Below are positions 35,788 to 43,835 of a stretch of DNA of 63,087 bases, piece by piece. Positions within the stretch are counted from its first letter, which is position 1. Every line of letters starts with the position of its first letter. The stretch is from positions 1 to 63,087 of the forward strand of contig CAXMNX010000094.1 of the NCBI GenBank assembly GCA_964194845.1. Reading direction: 5' to 3'. The position numbers and the translations under genes are program-made. The notes under the pieces are model-generated. The model was not told where the DNA came from. It did not search any database and saw only the letters and a list, made by a program, of their open reading frames with translations. This DNA is from CAXMNX01 sp964194845. GTDB taxonomy: Bacteria > Pseudomonadota > Alphaproteobacteria > Rhodobacterales > Rhodobacteraceae.

Positions 35788-37080
35788 ATGGTTGATATCG
35801 CCACCCGGGTCTGGAACCACAAATGGAAGATCGACCCGATCGTCCGGTCCCTGATCGACGACGATTTCTATAAACTTCTGATGTGCCAGTCGGTGTTTCG
35901 CAACAAGCCGAAAACCCAAGTGACCTTCAGCCTGATCAACCGCGCCAAGCACATTCCGCTCGCGCATCTGGTCGACGAAGGCGAACTTAGGGAACAGCTG
36001 GATCACATTCAGTCGCTGACTTTGTCGCGCGGCGAAAGCACCTGGCTTCGCGGCAATACCTTCTACGGCAAGCGGCAAATGTTTCGGTCCAGCTTCATGA
36101 AATGGTTCGAAAAACTCCGGCTGCCACCCTATCACCTCGAAAAGGTCGGTGACCAATACGAGCTGACGTTCGAAGGCAGCTGGCCCGAAGTTATGATGTG
36201 GGAAATACCCGCACTGGCCGTTTTGATGGAGCTGCGCGGCCGTACCGTTCTGAAAGACATGGGCAAGTTCGAATTGCAGGTGCTTTACGCCCGCGCGATG
36301 ACCCGCGTCTGGGAAAAAGTCGAGCGCCTCAGGCATATCGACGGATTGCTGCTGGCCGATTTCGGCTCAAGGCGGCGGCATTCGTTTCTCTGGCAGGACT
36401 GGTGCGTTCAGGCGCTGACCGAGGGTCTTGGCGCAAGTTTCATCGGCACGTCCAACTGCCTGATCGCCAAGAACCGCGATCTCGAGGCCATCGGCACGAA
36501 TGCGCACGAACTGCCCATGGTCTATTCGGCTCTCGCGACTACCGACGAAGAGCTTCGTCAGGCGCCCTACGACGTGCTGGCCGACTGGCACGAAGAACAC
36601 GACGGCAACTTGCGCATCATTTTGCCCGACACCTACGGGACCGAGCCGTTTCTTGCGAACGCGCCCGACTGGCTTGCTGGCTGGACGGGGATACGGATCG
36701 ATTCCGGCGATCCCGCAGCGGGTGCCGAGATTGCGATCAAATGGTGGAAGGATCGCGGCGAAGACCCGTCTGAAAAACTGGTGATTTTCTCCGATGGACT
36801 GGACGTCGAAAAAATCGTCGAGCTTCACACCAAATTTTCCGACCGCGTTCGGGTCAGTTTCGGCTGGGGCACCATGCTGACCAATGATTTCCGTGGCCTT
36901 GCGACCGATGATCGCCTGGCACCGTTTTCCATGGTCTGCAAAGCCGTCGCTGCAGATGGCCACGCCACCGTCAAGCTTAGCGACAACCCCAGAAAAGCGA
37001 TGGGGCCAGCAGACGAGATCTCACGCTACAAGGGCGTCTTCGGGGTCGGCGAACAGGAAGCGATTGACGTTGTGGTGTGA
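35788..37080 (+). CDS. pncB: Nicotinate phosphoribosyltransferase
   Basis: PncB joins nicotinate and PRPP (ATP-assisted) to nicotinate mononucleotide in NAD salvage. The 430-residue protein shows DDFYKLLMCQSVFRNKP, FRSSFMKWFEKLRLP, RRHSFLWQDWCVQALTEG (with the autophosphorylated His region), FIGTSNCLIAKN, GWTGIRIDSGDPAAGAEIA and FSFGWGTMLTND-like VSFGWGTMLTNDF. The ATG at 35788 fits the family length. It is 51 nt behind metY and could be cotranscribed with it. It converges with the EEP gene, 15 nt apart. Confidence 0.95.
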   Translation: MVDIATRVWNHKWKIDPIVRSLIDDDFYKLLMCQSVFRNKPKTQVTFSLINRAKHIPLAHLVDEGELREQLDHIQSLTLSRGESTWLRGNTFYGKRQMFRSSFMKWFEKLRLPPYHLEKVGDQYELTFEGSWPEVMMWEIPALAVLMELRGRTVLKDMGKFELQVLYARAMTRVWEKVERLRHIDGLLLADFGSRRRHSFLWQDWCVQALTEGLGASFIGTSNCLIAKNRDLEAIGTNAHELPMVYSALATTDEELRQAPYDVLADWHEEHDGNLRIILPDTYGTEPFLANAPDWLAGWTGIRIDSGDPAAGAEIAIKWWKDRGEDPSEKLVIFSDGLDVEKIVELHTKFSDRVRVSFGWGTMLTNDFRGLATDDRLAPFSMVCKAVAADGHATVKLSDNPRKAMGPADEISRYKGVFGVGEQEAIDVVV

Positions 37081-37095
37081 CGCAGGGGGTGACTT

Positions 37096-37824
37096 TCATA
37101 CGCCCGCCGTCGCCATGCTTACCGGCGAAGGACTATTCACACGCACCCGCGCCGAAATTGGCAGGTGATCCGATGCCACCCGCGTCAGAGAATTCTCGAC
37201 CACTGAAACCGATTTCACCGAAATTCCACTGTTGACCGCGATGCGATCCAGCGCCGCCACCGGCCTTGAGGCGTGAAATGTCCGGCCGGGTGAATGCACT
37301 TCATAGTCATGCAACACCTCAAAGCCGCGGATCTCGGACCATTCATTGAAATCGCCCATGATCACGGTTGGAAGCGGCGACAGCGTGTCCAGATGCGTCC
37401 GGATGGTCGCCAATTGCCTTTGGCGATACCGGCGCAATATGCCCAGATGAACCGCCACAACCCGAAATATCGTGTTGCCGCGCTCCAGGTCCGCCACCAG
37501 AGCGCCACGCGGCTCCAGCCCCGGCAGATGCAGCGAATGCCTTTCAACAAAGGTCACGCCGCCCCCCAACAAAATGGCGTTGCCGTGCCAGCCCAGACTG
37601 CTGCCGTGCCCGCCGGCATCTATTGGACGAAGGTTGGTTTCCTGTTCGATCAGGAAATTGGGCAAGGCCGCAGGGCGCCGCCCAAGCCGCCTGTCCGCCT
37701 CCTGCAACGCCACCACATCGGCATCAAGACCAGCCAGCACCCGCGCCACGCGCGCCGGATCGCGTCGGCGATCCAGGCCAACGCATTTGCGGATATTCCA
37801 GCTTGCCAGGCGCAGATTGTCCAA
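37096..37824 (-). CDS. Endonuclease/exonuclease/phosphatase (EEP) family hydrolase
   Basis: This 242-residue protein has the EEP fold: RLASWNIRKCVGLDRRRDP with catalytic Asn, ADVVALQEADRRLG (Glu), VVAVHLGI, TVIMGDFNEWSE (Asp/Asn) and RVASDHLPISA (Asp-His). Members cleave phosphodiesters in DNA, lipids or sugar phosphates; the target is unknown. No ATG fits the family start. I chose the TTG at 37824, preceded by GGGAAAC; the frame upstream to 37956 runs into the divergent gene and is not homologous. A GTG or other start nearby cannot be excluded. Confidence 0.75.
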   Translation of the reverse strand: MDNLRLASWNIRKCVGLDRRRDPARVARVLAGLDADVVALQEADRRLGRRPAALPNFLIEQETNLRPIDAGGHGSSLGWHGNAILLGGGVTFVERHSLHLPGLEPRGALVADLERGNTIFRVVAVHLGILRRYRQRQLATIRTHLDTLSPLPTVIMGDFNEWSEIRGFEVLHDYEVHSPGRTFHASRPVAALDRIAVNSGISVKSVSVVENSLTRVASDHLPISARVRVNSPSPVSMATAGV

Positions 37825-37869
37825 GCGTTTCCCTTTGTTCGCGCAACTGCCGTCGTTACATAGGTAGGC

Positions 37870-38595
37870 ATGAAGCTCGAAAATATCCCCTATCTGACCT
37901 GGATCATCTGGACCATTCTTGCGACAGCGACGGTTTCCGCCGTGGCGACGCAGCATTGGTCAAACGTCTTCGTCATTGTAACCGCATTTTTTCTGACCCT
38001 GCTGCCAGCAATATATTCCGAGCGCTTCCGCATACACCTGCCACTCAGTTTCCTGGCGGCAATTTCACTTTTTGTCTTCGCGACGCTGTTCTTAGGCGAA
38101 ATCTTTGATTTCTATAACAGATTCTGGTGGTGGGACGTCCTTTTGCACGGCGCTTCCGCCGTCGGCTTCGGCATCATCGGATTTCTGTTCGTTTTCTACC
38201 TTTTTCAGGGCGACAAATACGCCGCCCCGCCCTGGGCATTGGCATTAATCGCGTTTTGCTTCGCCGTTTCCATTGGTGCTGTCTGGGAAGTTTTTGAGTT
38301 TTTGATGGACCAGGTATTCGGCATGAACATGCAAAAAAGCGGGCTCGGCGACACGATGGGCGACATCGTCGTCGACGTTGTCGGCGCCAGCTTCGGCGCG
38401 GTTTCGGGTTTTCTGTGGATCAAGGGCCAGACCAGCGGGTTAGCCGGAATGATCGACGAATTCATAGCGCTGAACAAAGCCGGATACCGAAAACTGCGCG
38501 CCAGCGCACCGCTTCGGTTCCCGGGCAACCGGCAAGGGGCGCGAAAAAACGCATCGTCCGATCCAGCCGGTTCCGAAGACAGCCGGAAAAAGTGA
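37870..38595 (+). CDS. YjdF/DUF2238-like integral membrane protein
   Basis: This 241-residue protein has about six membrane helices (starting PYLTWIIWTILATATVS) and the motifs of the DUF2238 family: WWWDVLLHGASAVGFGIIGF, GAVWEVFEFLMDQVFG and LGDTMGDIVVDVVGASFGA. The charged tail after 210 (RKLRASAPLRF, then a lysine-rich end) is cytoplasmic. The function of the family is unknown. It diverges from the EEP gene with 45 nt in between. A simple inner-membrane protein; no operon partners. Confidence 0.78.
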   Translation: MKLENIPYLTWIIWTILATATVSAVATQHWSNVFVIVTAFFLTLLPAIYSERFRIHLPLSFLAAISLFVFATLFLGEIFDFYNRFWWWDVLLHGASAVGFGIIGFLFVFYLFQGDKYAAPPWALALIAFCFAVSIGAVWEVFEFLMDQVFGMNMQKSGLGDTMGDIVVDVVGASFGAVSGFLWIKGQTSGLAGMIDEFIALNKAGYRKLRASAPLRFPGNRQGARKNASSDPAGSEDSRKK

Positions 38596-38771
38596 CGGGT
38601 CCGCCGCGACCGTGGGGGCAGCTAAAATTCCCGCGGGCCTGTTTACACAGGTGGGCGCCAGGTAATCGGACCACGATCCGAACAGAGCCAGCTCCCTCGG
38701 AATTGATTAAGGCCACCGGAATTTGACCCCGACACGAGAAGCGCAGAGCCCGTCAACGTTGAAAGATAATC

Positions 38772-39236
38772 TCACAACTGTGGCGCGGCAAGGGGTGGCA
38801 TCAACCCATGCCTCACTTCCGCGTACATACCTTCGATATCTTCCGGCTCCAGACCAAGCGGCATAGACAGTATTTCGGTCAGCTCGATCCGCATTCCGAT
38901 ATCGAGCGCGCGACACCAATGGCGCGACCTGCTGGTGCCAAGAACGAAGCCTTTGTCGTCGAAATATTTGCATTCGACAACGCACAGACGTGCCGAGTTT
39001 GGCAACGGCGTCATGCTGACCACCGTCTTGCTGATCTTCGCGGCACCTTCGTCTGCAATCATTTTGTAAAATACCTTGATGAACGCCAGCACATCGGCGG
39101 CGGTCTCGGCGCGAAGAACCCGGTCGCGCAAAAAAATCGGTGCGGGAACACCATAGTCGCGGGCAATGGCGGCAAAATCTCCGACCGCGATTGCCCGTAT
39201 TTGGGCTTCAAAGCTCTGAGTGATGACTTTTGACAT
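38772..39236 (-). CDS. Conserved hypothetical protein (154 residues)
   Basis: No family is recognised with confidence. The protein is soluble, mixed alpha/beta: a helical start (TQSFEAQIRAIAVGDFAAIA), FLRDRVLRAETAADVLAFIKV, VVSMTPLPNSARLCVVECKYFDDKG, then a strand-rich stretch with DIGMRIELTEI. The alternation and size recall SnoaL/NTF2-like or regulator-associated folds, but I cannot prove this. It stands alone and is divergent from mmcB, with 257 nt between the starts. Codon use is like its neighbours, so it is likely a real gene. Confidence 0.6.
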   Translation of the reverse strand: MSKVITQSFEAQIRAIAVGDFAAIARDYGVPAPIFLRDRVLRAETAADVLAFIKVFYKMIADEGAAKISKTVVSMTPLPNSARLCVVECKYFDDKGFVLGTSRSRHWCRALDIGMRIELTEILSMPLGLEPEDIEGMYAEVRHGLMPPLAAPQL

Positions 39237-39411
39237 GACAAATTCCTAAAATGAGTGGGGCGGCGATTCCGCAATTGGCTAATTTGTGACGCCGGGCGCT
39301 GTAGTCGGAATTTGGCCAAGCGATTGCAATTTATGCGCCCAAAGCGCTTTGATCATCCTAAATACGACCATCCAATGTTCAATATCGACACACCGCGAGT
39401 TGTGACTTTAC

Positions 39412-39447
39412 GAAACAGATGTTTCACGTGCCGCTAGATCTGAAACA
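39412..39447. repeat. Cluster of TGTTTC/GAAACA inverted half-sites
   Basis: GAAACA-ga-TGTTTC forms a near-symmetric 14-bp palindrome at 39412-39425, and a third half-site TGAAACA stands at 39441-39447. They lie in the divergent region between the 154-residue gene and mmcB, so they could be an operator; no regulator is assigned. Confidence 0.35.
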
Positions 39448-39466
39448 AATGGCAGCCTTGCTAAAT

Positions 39467-39481
39467 GTTTACCTTTTGTTC
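39467..39481 (+). promoter_or_regulatory. LexA-box-like site in front of mmcB
   Basis: GTTTACCTTTTGTTC matches the alphaproteobacterial LexA consensus GTTC-N7-GTTC with one change (GTTT for GTTC in the first half). It ends 12 bases before the mmcB ATG, where LexA would block transcription or initiation. In Caulobacter mmcB is known as an SOS-regulated gene, so the site fits the gene. Confidence 0.6.
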
Positions 39482-39493
39482 ACAATTCTTGTT

Positions 39494-39952
39494 ATGCCCG
39501 ACGACAACCCGATCGAAACCTTGATGCCCGGCCAGCTTCTGGCCCGCGGTGTCTGCCGCCATCTGGCCGCCGCGCATGACTTCGTATCGGTCGAAGAACT
39601 GATCCCGACCTCGGGATTGCGCGTCGATGTGATGGGCATGGGGCCGAAAAGCGAGATATGGATTATCGAGTGCAAATCCAGCCGCGCCGATTTTCAAACC
39701 GACCACAAATGGCAGGGCTATCTGGAATGGTGCGACCGGTTCTTCTGGGCGGTCGACGAGGATTTTCCGACCGAAATTCTACCCGAAGATACCGGGCTCA
39801 TCATCGCCGACGCCTATGATGCGGAGATTATTCGCATGGGACCCGAGGCCGGGCTGGCGGCGGCCCGGCGCAAGGTCATGCTGCGCAAGTTCGCGCGCCA
39901 CGCCGCCAGTCGCTGGCACGCGGTGCGCGACCCCGGGTTCAGTTTTTCCTAG
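39494..39952 (+). CDS. mmcB: DNA repair putative endonuclease MmcB
   Basis: This 152-residue protein is the MmcB family (PD-(D/E)xK-like fold; needed for mitomycin C resistance in Caulobacter). Seen: LVDV-type nuclease core in SGLRVDVMGMGPKSEIWIIECKSSRADFQTDHKW (split here: RVDVMG, WIIECKSSRADFQ) with Asp, Glu and Lys in the expected order, WCDRFFWAVDEDFP and the end HAASRWHAVRDPG. I chose the ATG at 39494 (MPDDNPIETL); the frame is open further upstream but without homology. No Shine-Dalgarno is seen, so initiation may be leaderless. The stop overlaps the converging DUF6324 gene by 14 nt. Confidence 0.85.
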   Translation: MPDDNPIETLMPGQLLARGVCRHLAAAHDFVSVEELIPTSGLRVDVMGMGPKSEIWIIECKSSRADFQTDHKWQGYLEWCDRFFWAVDEDFPTEILPEDTGLIIADAYDAEIIRMGPEAGLAAARRKVMLRKFARHAASRWHAVRDPGFSFS

Positions 39953-40154
39953 AACCCTTGACCGGTTTTGAAGCCATCGCCCGCGCTCTACCGGCCGCCG
40001 CGCGTATCTCATCGGCGATCTCGTCGGCCTCATCCGCGTCAAAATCCATCGGGATCTCGACACCATCGCCTTCGATGAAAATCCGGACCATGCCTTCCGA
40101 CGTCGGTCCGATTTGCAAATTCGCCGTTATATCGCGCTCGCTATCAATGCCCAT
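39939..40154 (-). CDS. DUF6324 family small protein
   Basis: This 71-residue acidic protein begins MGIDSERDITANLQIGPT, and the core GMVRIFIEGDGVEIPMDFDADEADEIADEIRAAA is the whole DUF6324 domain: two short strands and one helix. The function is unknown; the family is mostly Rhodobacterales. GAGGAAA five bases before the ATG decides the start. It converges with mmcB, sharing the last 14 nt, and starts about 115 nt from the tRNA gene, which is read the other way. Confidence 0.78.
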   Translation of the reverse strand: MGIDSERDITANLQIGPTSEGMVRIFIEGDGVEIPMDFDADEADEIADEIRAAAGRARAMASKPVKGSRKN

Positions 40155-40269
40155 CGGGTTTCCTCTCCGAACTGGCGGCGGCGTATCCCTATGACGACCG
40201 ATTATCAACCGCTTTGCGCCTCGCCTTTGCCTTGCAATTGCGCCTGCGCGGCGTTAGGACAACGCCCGT

Positions 40270-40346
40270 GCCGCCTTAGCTCAGTAGGTTAGAGCGCTTG
40301 GTTGTGGACCAAGAGGTCCCCCGTTCAAGCCGGGGAGGCGGTACCA
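40270..40346 (+). tRNA. tRNA-His (anticodon GTG)
   Basis: The gene folds as a cloverleaf: acceptor stem GCCGCCT/AGGCGGT, D-arm GCTCAGTAGGTTAGAGC, anticodon stem CTTGG/CCAAG with loop TTGTGGA (anticodon GTG), T-stem CCCCG/CGGGG with loop TTCAAGC, and an encoded CCA. The base before G1 is T, so no G-1 is encoded, and the discriminator is A73 instead of C73. This is the known alphaproteobacterial deviation, in which HisRS no longer needs G-1. The G1-U72 pair closes the acceptor stem. Confidence 0.95.
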
Positions 40347-40402
40347 CCAGATAGCAACGCTAAGTGCTTTCCACGCACCGTAATCTGGGCGAGAGTAGCC
40401 CT

Positions 40403-41143
40403 ATGCGGCTGGCAGTCATCAGCGACATTCACGGAAACATCGCCGCACTGAACGCGGTTCTGGATGACATCGCCCGGCGGGACGTGGGCGACATTGTCAA
40501 CCTTGGCGATTGTCTCGCCGGCCCATTGGACGCCTGCGCGACCGCTGATCGGCTTATCGCACTTGAAATTCCAACCGTGCGGGGCAATCACGACAGACAG
40601 CTCTACGACCGCCCGCGCGCGGAAATGCGCACCTGGGAAAACTTTATCATTGATGACTTGAGCGAACGGCACATCGAATGGCTTCGTTCGTTTCCAATGA
40701 CCCGCACGATAGGCGACGTTTTATTCTGTCACGCGACGCCATCGAGCGATGAAGAGAACTGGCTGGACCATCGCGGACCCGGGCAACGCCTGATTGCGCG
40801 CGACCTTCCCGGCGTGATCGAAAGGCTGGGCGACACCACAGCTTCCGTCATTTGCTGCGGCCATACGCACACGCCGCGCGTCGTGCGACTTGCCGGTGGC
40901 CCGATGATCGTCAATCCCGGCGCGGTCGGAATTCCGGCATATCTGGACGACCGGACCGACCCTGCGTTCATTCACCAAACCGGCGCGCCGGACGCGCGCT
41001 ATGCCATTCTCGAAGCAACGGCGGCGGGGTGGCAGACCAATCTGATAGCCGTGCCATACGATGCCTCCGACATGATCAAACTCGCCCGCGCCAAAGACGC
41101 CGACAGCTGGGTGCAGGCGCTTGCGGCCGGTTGGATCGCCTGA
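40403..41143 (+). CDS. Calcineurin-like metallophosphoesterase (YfcE/MJ0936 type)
   Basis: This 246-residue enzyme has all five metallophosphoesterase motifs: MRLAVISDIHGNIAAL, VNLGDCLAGP, PTVRGNHDRQL, a His in VLFCHATPS, and CCGHTHTPRVV. Such proteins hydrolyse phosphodiesters (small molecules or 2',3'-cNMP); the substrate is unknown. I chose the ATG at 40403; the upstream extension would run into the tRNA. It is 56 nt downstream of the tRNA gene, possibly sharing its transcript. It converges with the DUF6476 gene, 3 nt apart. Confidence 0.88.
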   Translation: MRLAVISDIHGNIAALNAVLDDIARRDVGDIVNLGDCLAGPLDACATADRLIALEIPTVRGNHDRQLYDRPRAEMRTWENFIIDDLSERHIEWLRSFPMTRTIGDVLFCHATPSSDEENWLDHRGPGQRLIARDLPGVIERLGDTTASVICCGHTHTPRVVRLAGGPMIVNPGAVGIPAYLDDRTDPAFIHQTGAPDARYAILEATAAGWQTNLIAVPYDASDMIKLARAKDADSWVQALAAGWIA

Positions 41144-41146
41144 ATC

Positions 41147-41458
41147 TTATTCCGGCTCAATCCGGATGCGCTGACGCAGATTGCCGGTCACCCGGCTAAA
41201 AATCAAGATCTCGTCGTCCGCTGTCACCACGGCAAACCAGTCCTCGCCTTGCGTAAACGCCGTCGCCCTCACATTTTCAGGCAATGCGATCCGGTCCGGC
41301 AACGCCACGTCGTTCATTTCTGCAAACCGCATGACAAAAAGTGCCACAATGGTTAGAAATCCGCCGATCATCGTGACGGTCAGGATCGTCACAAGCCATT
41401 TGAGGTATCTGAGGTGTCCGACCTCGGACTGAGGAGCGCCGTCGCCGTCCATGTCCAT
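41147..41458 (-). CDS. DUF6476 small membrane protein
   Basis: This 103-residue protein has a short acidic start, LRYLKWLVTILTVTMIGGFL plus IVALFVMRF as a single membrane helix (about 23-48), and a C-terminal periplasmic or cytoplasmic domain (FTQGEDWFAVVTADDEILIF and SRVTGNLRQRIRI) typical of DUF6476 of Rhodobacterales. The function is unknown. The start at 41458 overlaps the divergent rluD start by 8 nt; the next Met at 41452 is an alternative. This head-to-head arrangement with rluD leaves each promoter inside the other gene. Confidence 0.75.
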   Translation of the reverse strand: MDMDGDGAPQSEVGHLRYLKWLVTILTVTMIGGFLTIVALFVMRFAEMNDVALPDRIALPENVRATAFTQGEDWFAVVTADDEILIFSRVTGNLRQRIRIEPE

Positions 41459-42464
41459 CACAACCCATCGCATCACAATCGGCGCTGACCCGCCGTCGCG
41501 TCTTGATAAAGCGCTGGCGCGCGATGTGCCAGAGGCCGCACATCTGTCGCGATCCCGCATTTCGCGTCTGCTGGCGGATGGCGCAGTCACCAAAGACGGG
41601 GCAACCGTCACCGACGCCAAGGCGCGCGTCGCCGAAGGCGATGTGTTCGAGATCGCAGTCGCCGAAGCCGTCGAGATCGACGTCACACCGGAAGACATTC
41701 CGCTGGTAGTCGTTCACGAAGACGCCGACCTGATTGTCGTCAACAAACCCGCCGGGATGGTCGTTCACCCGGCCCCGGGATCGGCAAGCGGCACGCTGGT
41801 CAACGCGCTGTTGCATCATTTCGGCGGCAAGCTTTCCGGCATCGGCGGTGCCAAGCGTCCGGGCATCGTCCACCGGATCGACAAGAACACCAGCGGGCTT
41901 CTGGTCGTCGCGAAATCTGATGCCGCGCACCATGGCCTTGCCGATCAGTTCGCGGCCCACACCGTCGAACGCAGCTATCGCGCGTTTTGCCACGGCGTTC
42001 CCGATCAGGCCGATCCGCGGCTTCGCGGCGTGCCGGGGGTCAGCTTCGAGAAGGCGGCAACCGTAAAAGTGACAACGCACCTCGCCCGCCACAAAACCGA
42101 CCGCCAAAGACAGGCGGTCTCGTTTCACGGCGGCCGTCACGCGGTCACCCGTATCCGCGTGGCTGAAACATTTGGCGACAATTCGTCCGAGCTAATATGT
42201 CAGTTGGAAACCGGGCGCACCCATCAGATCAGGGTCCATATTGCCCACATCGGACATGCCCTTATTGGCGATCCGGTCTATGGCGGGCGGCGAAAACTGC
42301 CTTTGACTGCGCCGGGCGCAGATACGGCAAATTCCTTTCCGCGTCAGGCACTTCACGCCGAAACCTTAGGTTTCATTCACCCAATCTCACAAGCTGATCT
42401 TAAATTCAAAGCCGATCTGCCCGCTGACATGGCAGCGCTACGCAGCGCTTTGTCCCACTCCTAA
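41451..42464 (+). CDS. rluD: RluA-family 23S rRNA pseudouridine synthase
   Basis: This 337-residue enzyme has an N-terminal S4 RNA-binding domain (RLDKALARDVPEAAHLSRSR) and the RluA catalytic domain: VVNKPAGMVVHPAPG, RPGIVHRIDKNTSGLLVVAK with the catalytic Asp, TYRA-type RSYRAFCHG, LETGRTHQIRVHIAHIGHALIGDPVYGG. The closest role is RluD, which modifies helix 69 of 23S rRNA; RluC cannot be fully excluded, but the S4 domain and motif fit RluD. It is upstream of rpoH with 207 nt between, in which the rpoH promoter lies. Confidence 0.9.
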   Translation: MSITTHRITIGADPPSRLDKALARDVPEAAHLSRSRISRLLADGAVTKDGATVTDAKARVAEGDVFEIAVAEAVEIDVTPEDIPLVVVHEDADLIVVNKPAGMVVHPAPGSASGTLVNALLHHFGGKLSGIGGAKRPGIVHRIDKNTSGLLVVAKSDAAHHGLADQFAAHTVERSYRAFCHGVPDQADPRLRGVPGVSFEKAATVKVTTHLARHKTDRQRQAVSFHGGRHAVTRIRVAETFGDNSSELICQLETGRTHQIRVHIAHIGHALIGDPVYGGRRKLPLTAPGADTANSFPRQALHAETLGFIHPISQADLKFKADLPADMAALRSALSHS

Positions 42465-42598
42465 ATTTCTGCACACTCACTGCGCTTTTATTCACCGAAT
42501 GTGCACATAGGCGTGAAGTCACCGGCCCGTGACTGGAAAGGAACGCACGCATTGTTCATTCTTATTTGGCATTCGAAAGCAAAATAGCGCTTTTGGAC

Positions 42599-42627
42599 TT
42601 GAACTGAACCAAACGGTTCATTATTTA
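42599..42627 (+). promoter_or_regulatory. rpoH promoter with an inverted repeat in the spacer
   Basis: TTGAAC (42599-42604) and TATTTA (42622-42627) stand 17 bp apart, a good vegetative-type promoter 44 bases before the rpoH ATG. The spacer holds TGAACC-aaac-GGTTCA (42605-42620), a perfect inverted repeat, so a protein bound there would block the polymerase. Confidence 0.6.
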
Positions 42628-42671
42628 TGTTAAGCGTCGCAACATCGCGGCCGACAGGGAACAGGATTAAG

Positions 42672-43568
42672 ATGGCAAATTTGAAAAATCTTCCTGCGCC
42701 AACCCCGGAAGGGGGGCTGAACCGATACCTCCAGGAAATTCGGAAGTTTCCGATGCTGGAGAAGGAACAGGAATACATGCTGGCCAAACGCTGGGTCGAA
42801 GACCAGGACACCGATGCCGCCCATCAGATGGTGACCTCGCACCTGCGACTGGCCGCCAAGATCGCCATGGGCTATCGCGGCTATGGCCTGCCGCAATCCG
42901 AAGTCATTTCCGAAGCGAACGTCGGTCTGATGCAGGCGGTCAAGCGGTTTGATCCTGAAAAGGGTTTCCGCCTGGCAACCTACGCCATGTGGTGGATCCG
43001 GGCCTCAATACAGGAATACGTCCTTAGATCGTGGAGCCTGGTGAAGCTTGGTACGACCAGCGCACAGAAGAAGCTTTTCTTCAATCTGCGGAAAGCCAAG
43101 GCGCGGATCGGCGCGCTCGAAGACGGTGACCTGCGCCCCGAACACGTGGCGAAGATTGCCCACGCGCTAAGCGTTACCGAAAAAGAAGTCATTTCAATGA
43201 ACCGCCGCCTGTCGGGTGGCGATGCCTCGCTGAACGCGACCATTTCCGCCGACGGCGAAGGCGTGGCGCAATGGCAGGACTGGCTTGAAGACGAAGACGC
43301 CGATCAAGCCGGTGATTATGCTGAAAAAGACGAGCTTGATGTGCGCCGCGACCTACTGAGCGAAGCAATGGATGTGCTGAACGAACGCGAACAGGACATC
43401 CTGACCCAGCGGCGCTTGCTGGACGCTCCGGTGACGCTGGAAGCACTTAGCGGCCAATACGATGTCAGCCGCGAGCGTATCCGCCAGATCGAAGTGCGTG
43501 CTTTCGAGAAACTGCAAAAGAAAATGCAGGAACTTGCGCGCCACAAAGGACTTCTCGAAACGGCCTGA
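42672..43568 (+). CDS. rpoH: RNA polymerase heat-shock sigma factor RpoH (sigma-32)
   Basis: This 298-residue sigma-70-family factor directs heat-shock and stress promoters. Region 1.2/2: LNRYLQEIRKFPMLEKEQE, region 2.4 RLATYAMWWIRASIQEYVL, the RpoH box QKKLFFNLRKAK (sigma-32-specific), region 3, and region 4.2 EALSGQYDVSRERIRQIEVRAFEKLQ. AGGA precedes the ATG at 42672. The upstream promoter and the spacer repeat suggest transcriptional control; the first codons are not visibly sequestered. A strong terminator follows. Confidence 0.96.
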   Translation: MANLKNLPAPTPEGGLNRYLQEIRKFPMLEKEQEYMLAKRWVEDQDTDAAHQMVTSHLRLAAKIAMGYRGYGLPQSEVISEANVGLMQAVKRFDPEKGFRLATYAMWWIRASIQEYVLRSWSLVKLGTTSAQKKLFFNLRKAKARIGALEDGDLRPEHVAKIAHALSVTEKEVISMNRRLSGGDASLNATISADGEGVAQWQDWLEDEDADQAGDYAEKDELDVRRDLLSEAMDVLNEREQDILTQRRLLDAPVTLEALSGQYDVSRERIRQIEVRAFEKLQKKMQELARHKGLLETA

Positions 43569-43604
43569 TCCCCCCTCCCGTGGACGGCCGTTTGTCCCCC
43601 TGAG

Positions 43605-43636
43605 CCCCGCGTCCCAAATGGCGCGGGGTTCGTTTA
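43605..43636 (+). terminator. Rho-independent terminator of rpoH
   Basis: A 7-bp G+C stem CCCCGCG / CGCGGGG with a 10-base loop is followed by TTCGTTT. It starts 36 nt after the rpoH stop. Confidence 0.75.
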
Positions 43637-43835
43637 CGTAGTTGAACGGCAGCCCCAAGATCAATGCCGACACTCTAGTCGCTCCCATGAATCCAAACTC
43701 TGGCCGGGAAGCGGCCTACGATCCATGGACACTGATTACCCAGCGCGCGAAATCATCAGCGTGGGAGTTGCGCCCCGGGACCGGCTTACGGTCCTTTGTG
43801 GTGGGCACAACTCCTGATGGCGATCCTCTGTTGCG

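Noticed and set aside
34270..36336. A 688-codon open frame on the minus strand across metY and pncB
   Set aside because: Antisense to two certain genes; it arises from third-position GC bias, and its product has no family features.
43778..43794. GGACCG-gctta-CGGTCC hairpin downstream of the FAD-oxidase gene
   Set aside because: No T-run on the minus strand, so it is not convincing as the terminator of that gene.
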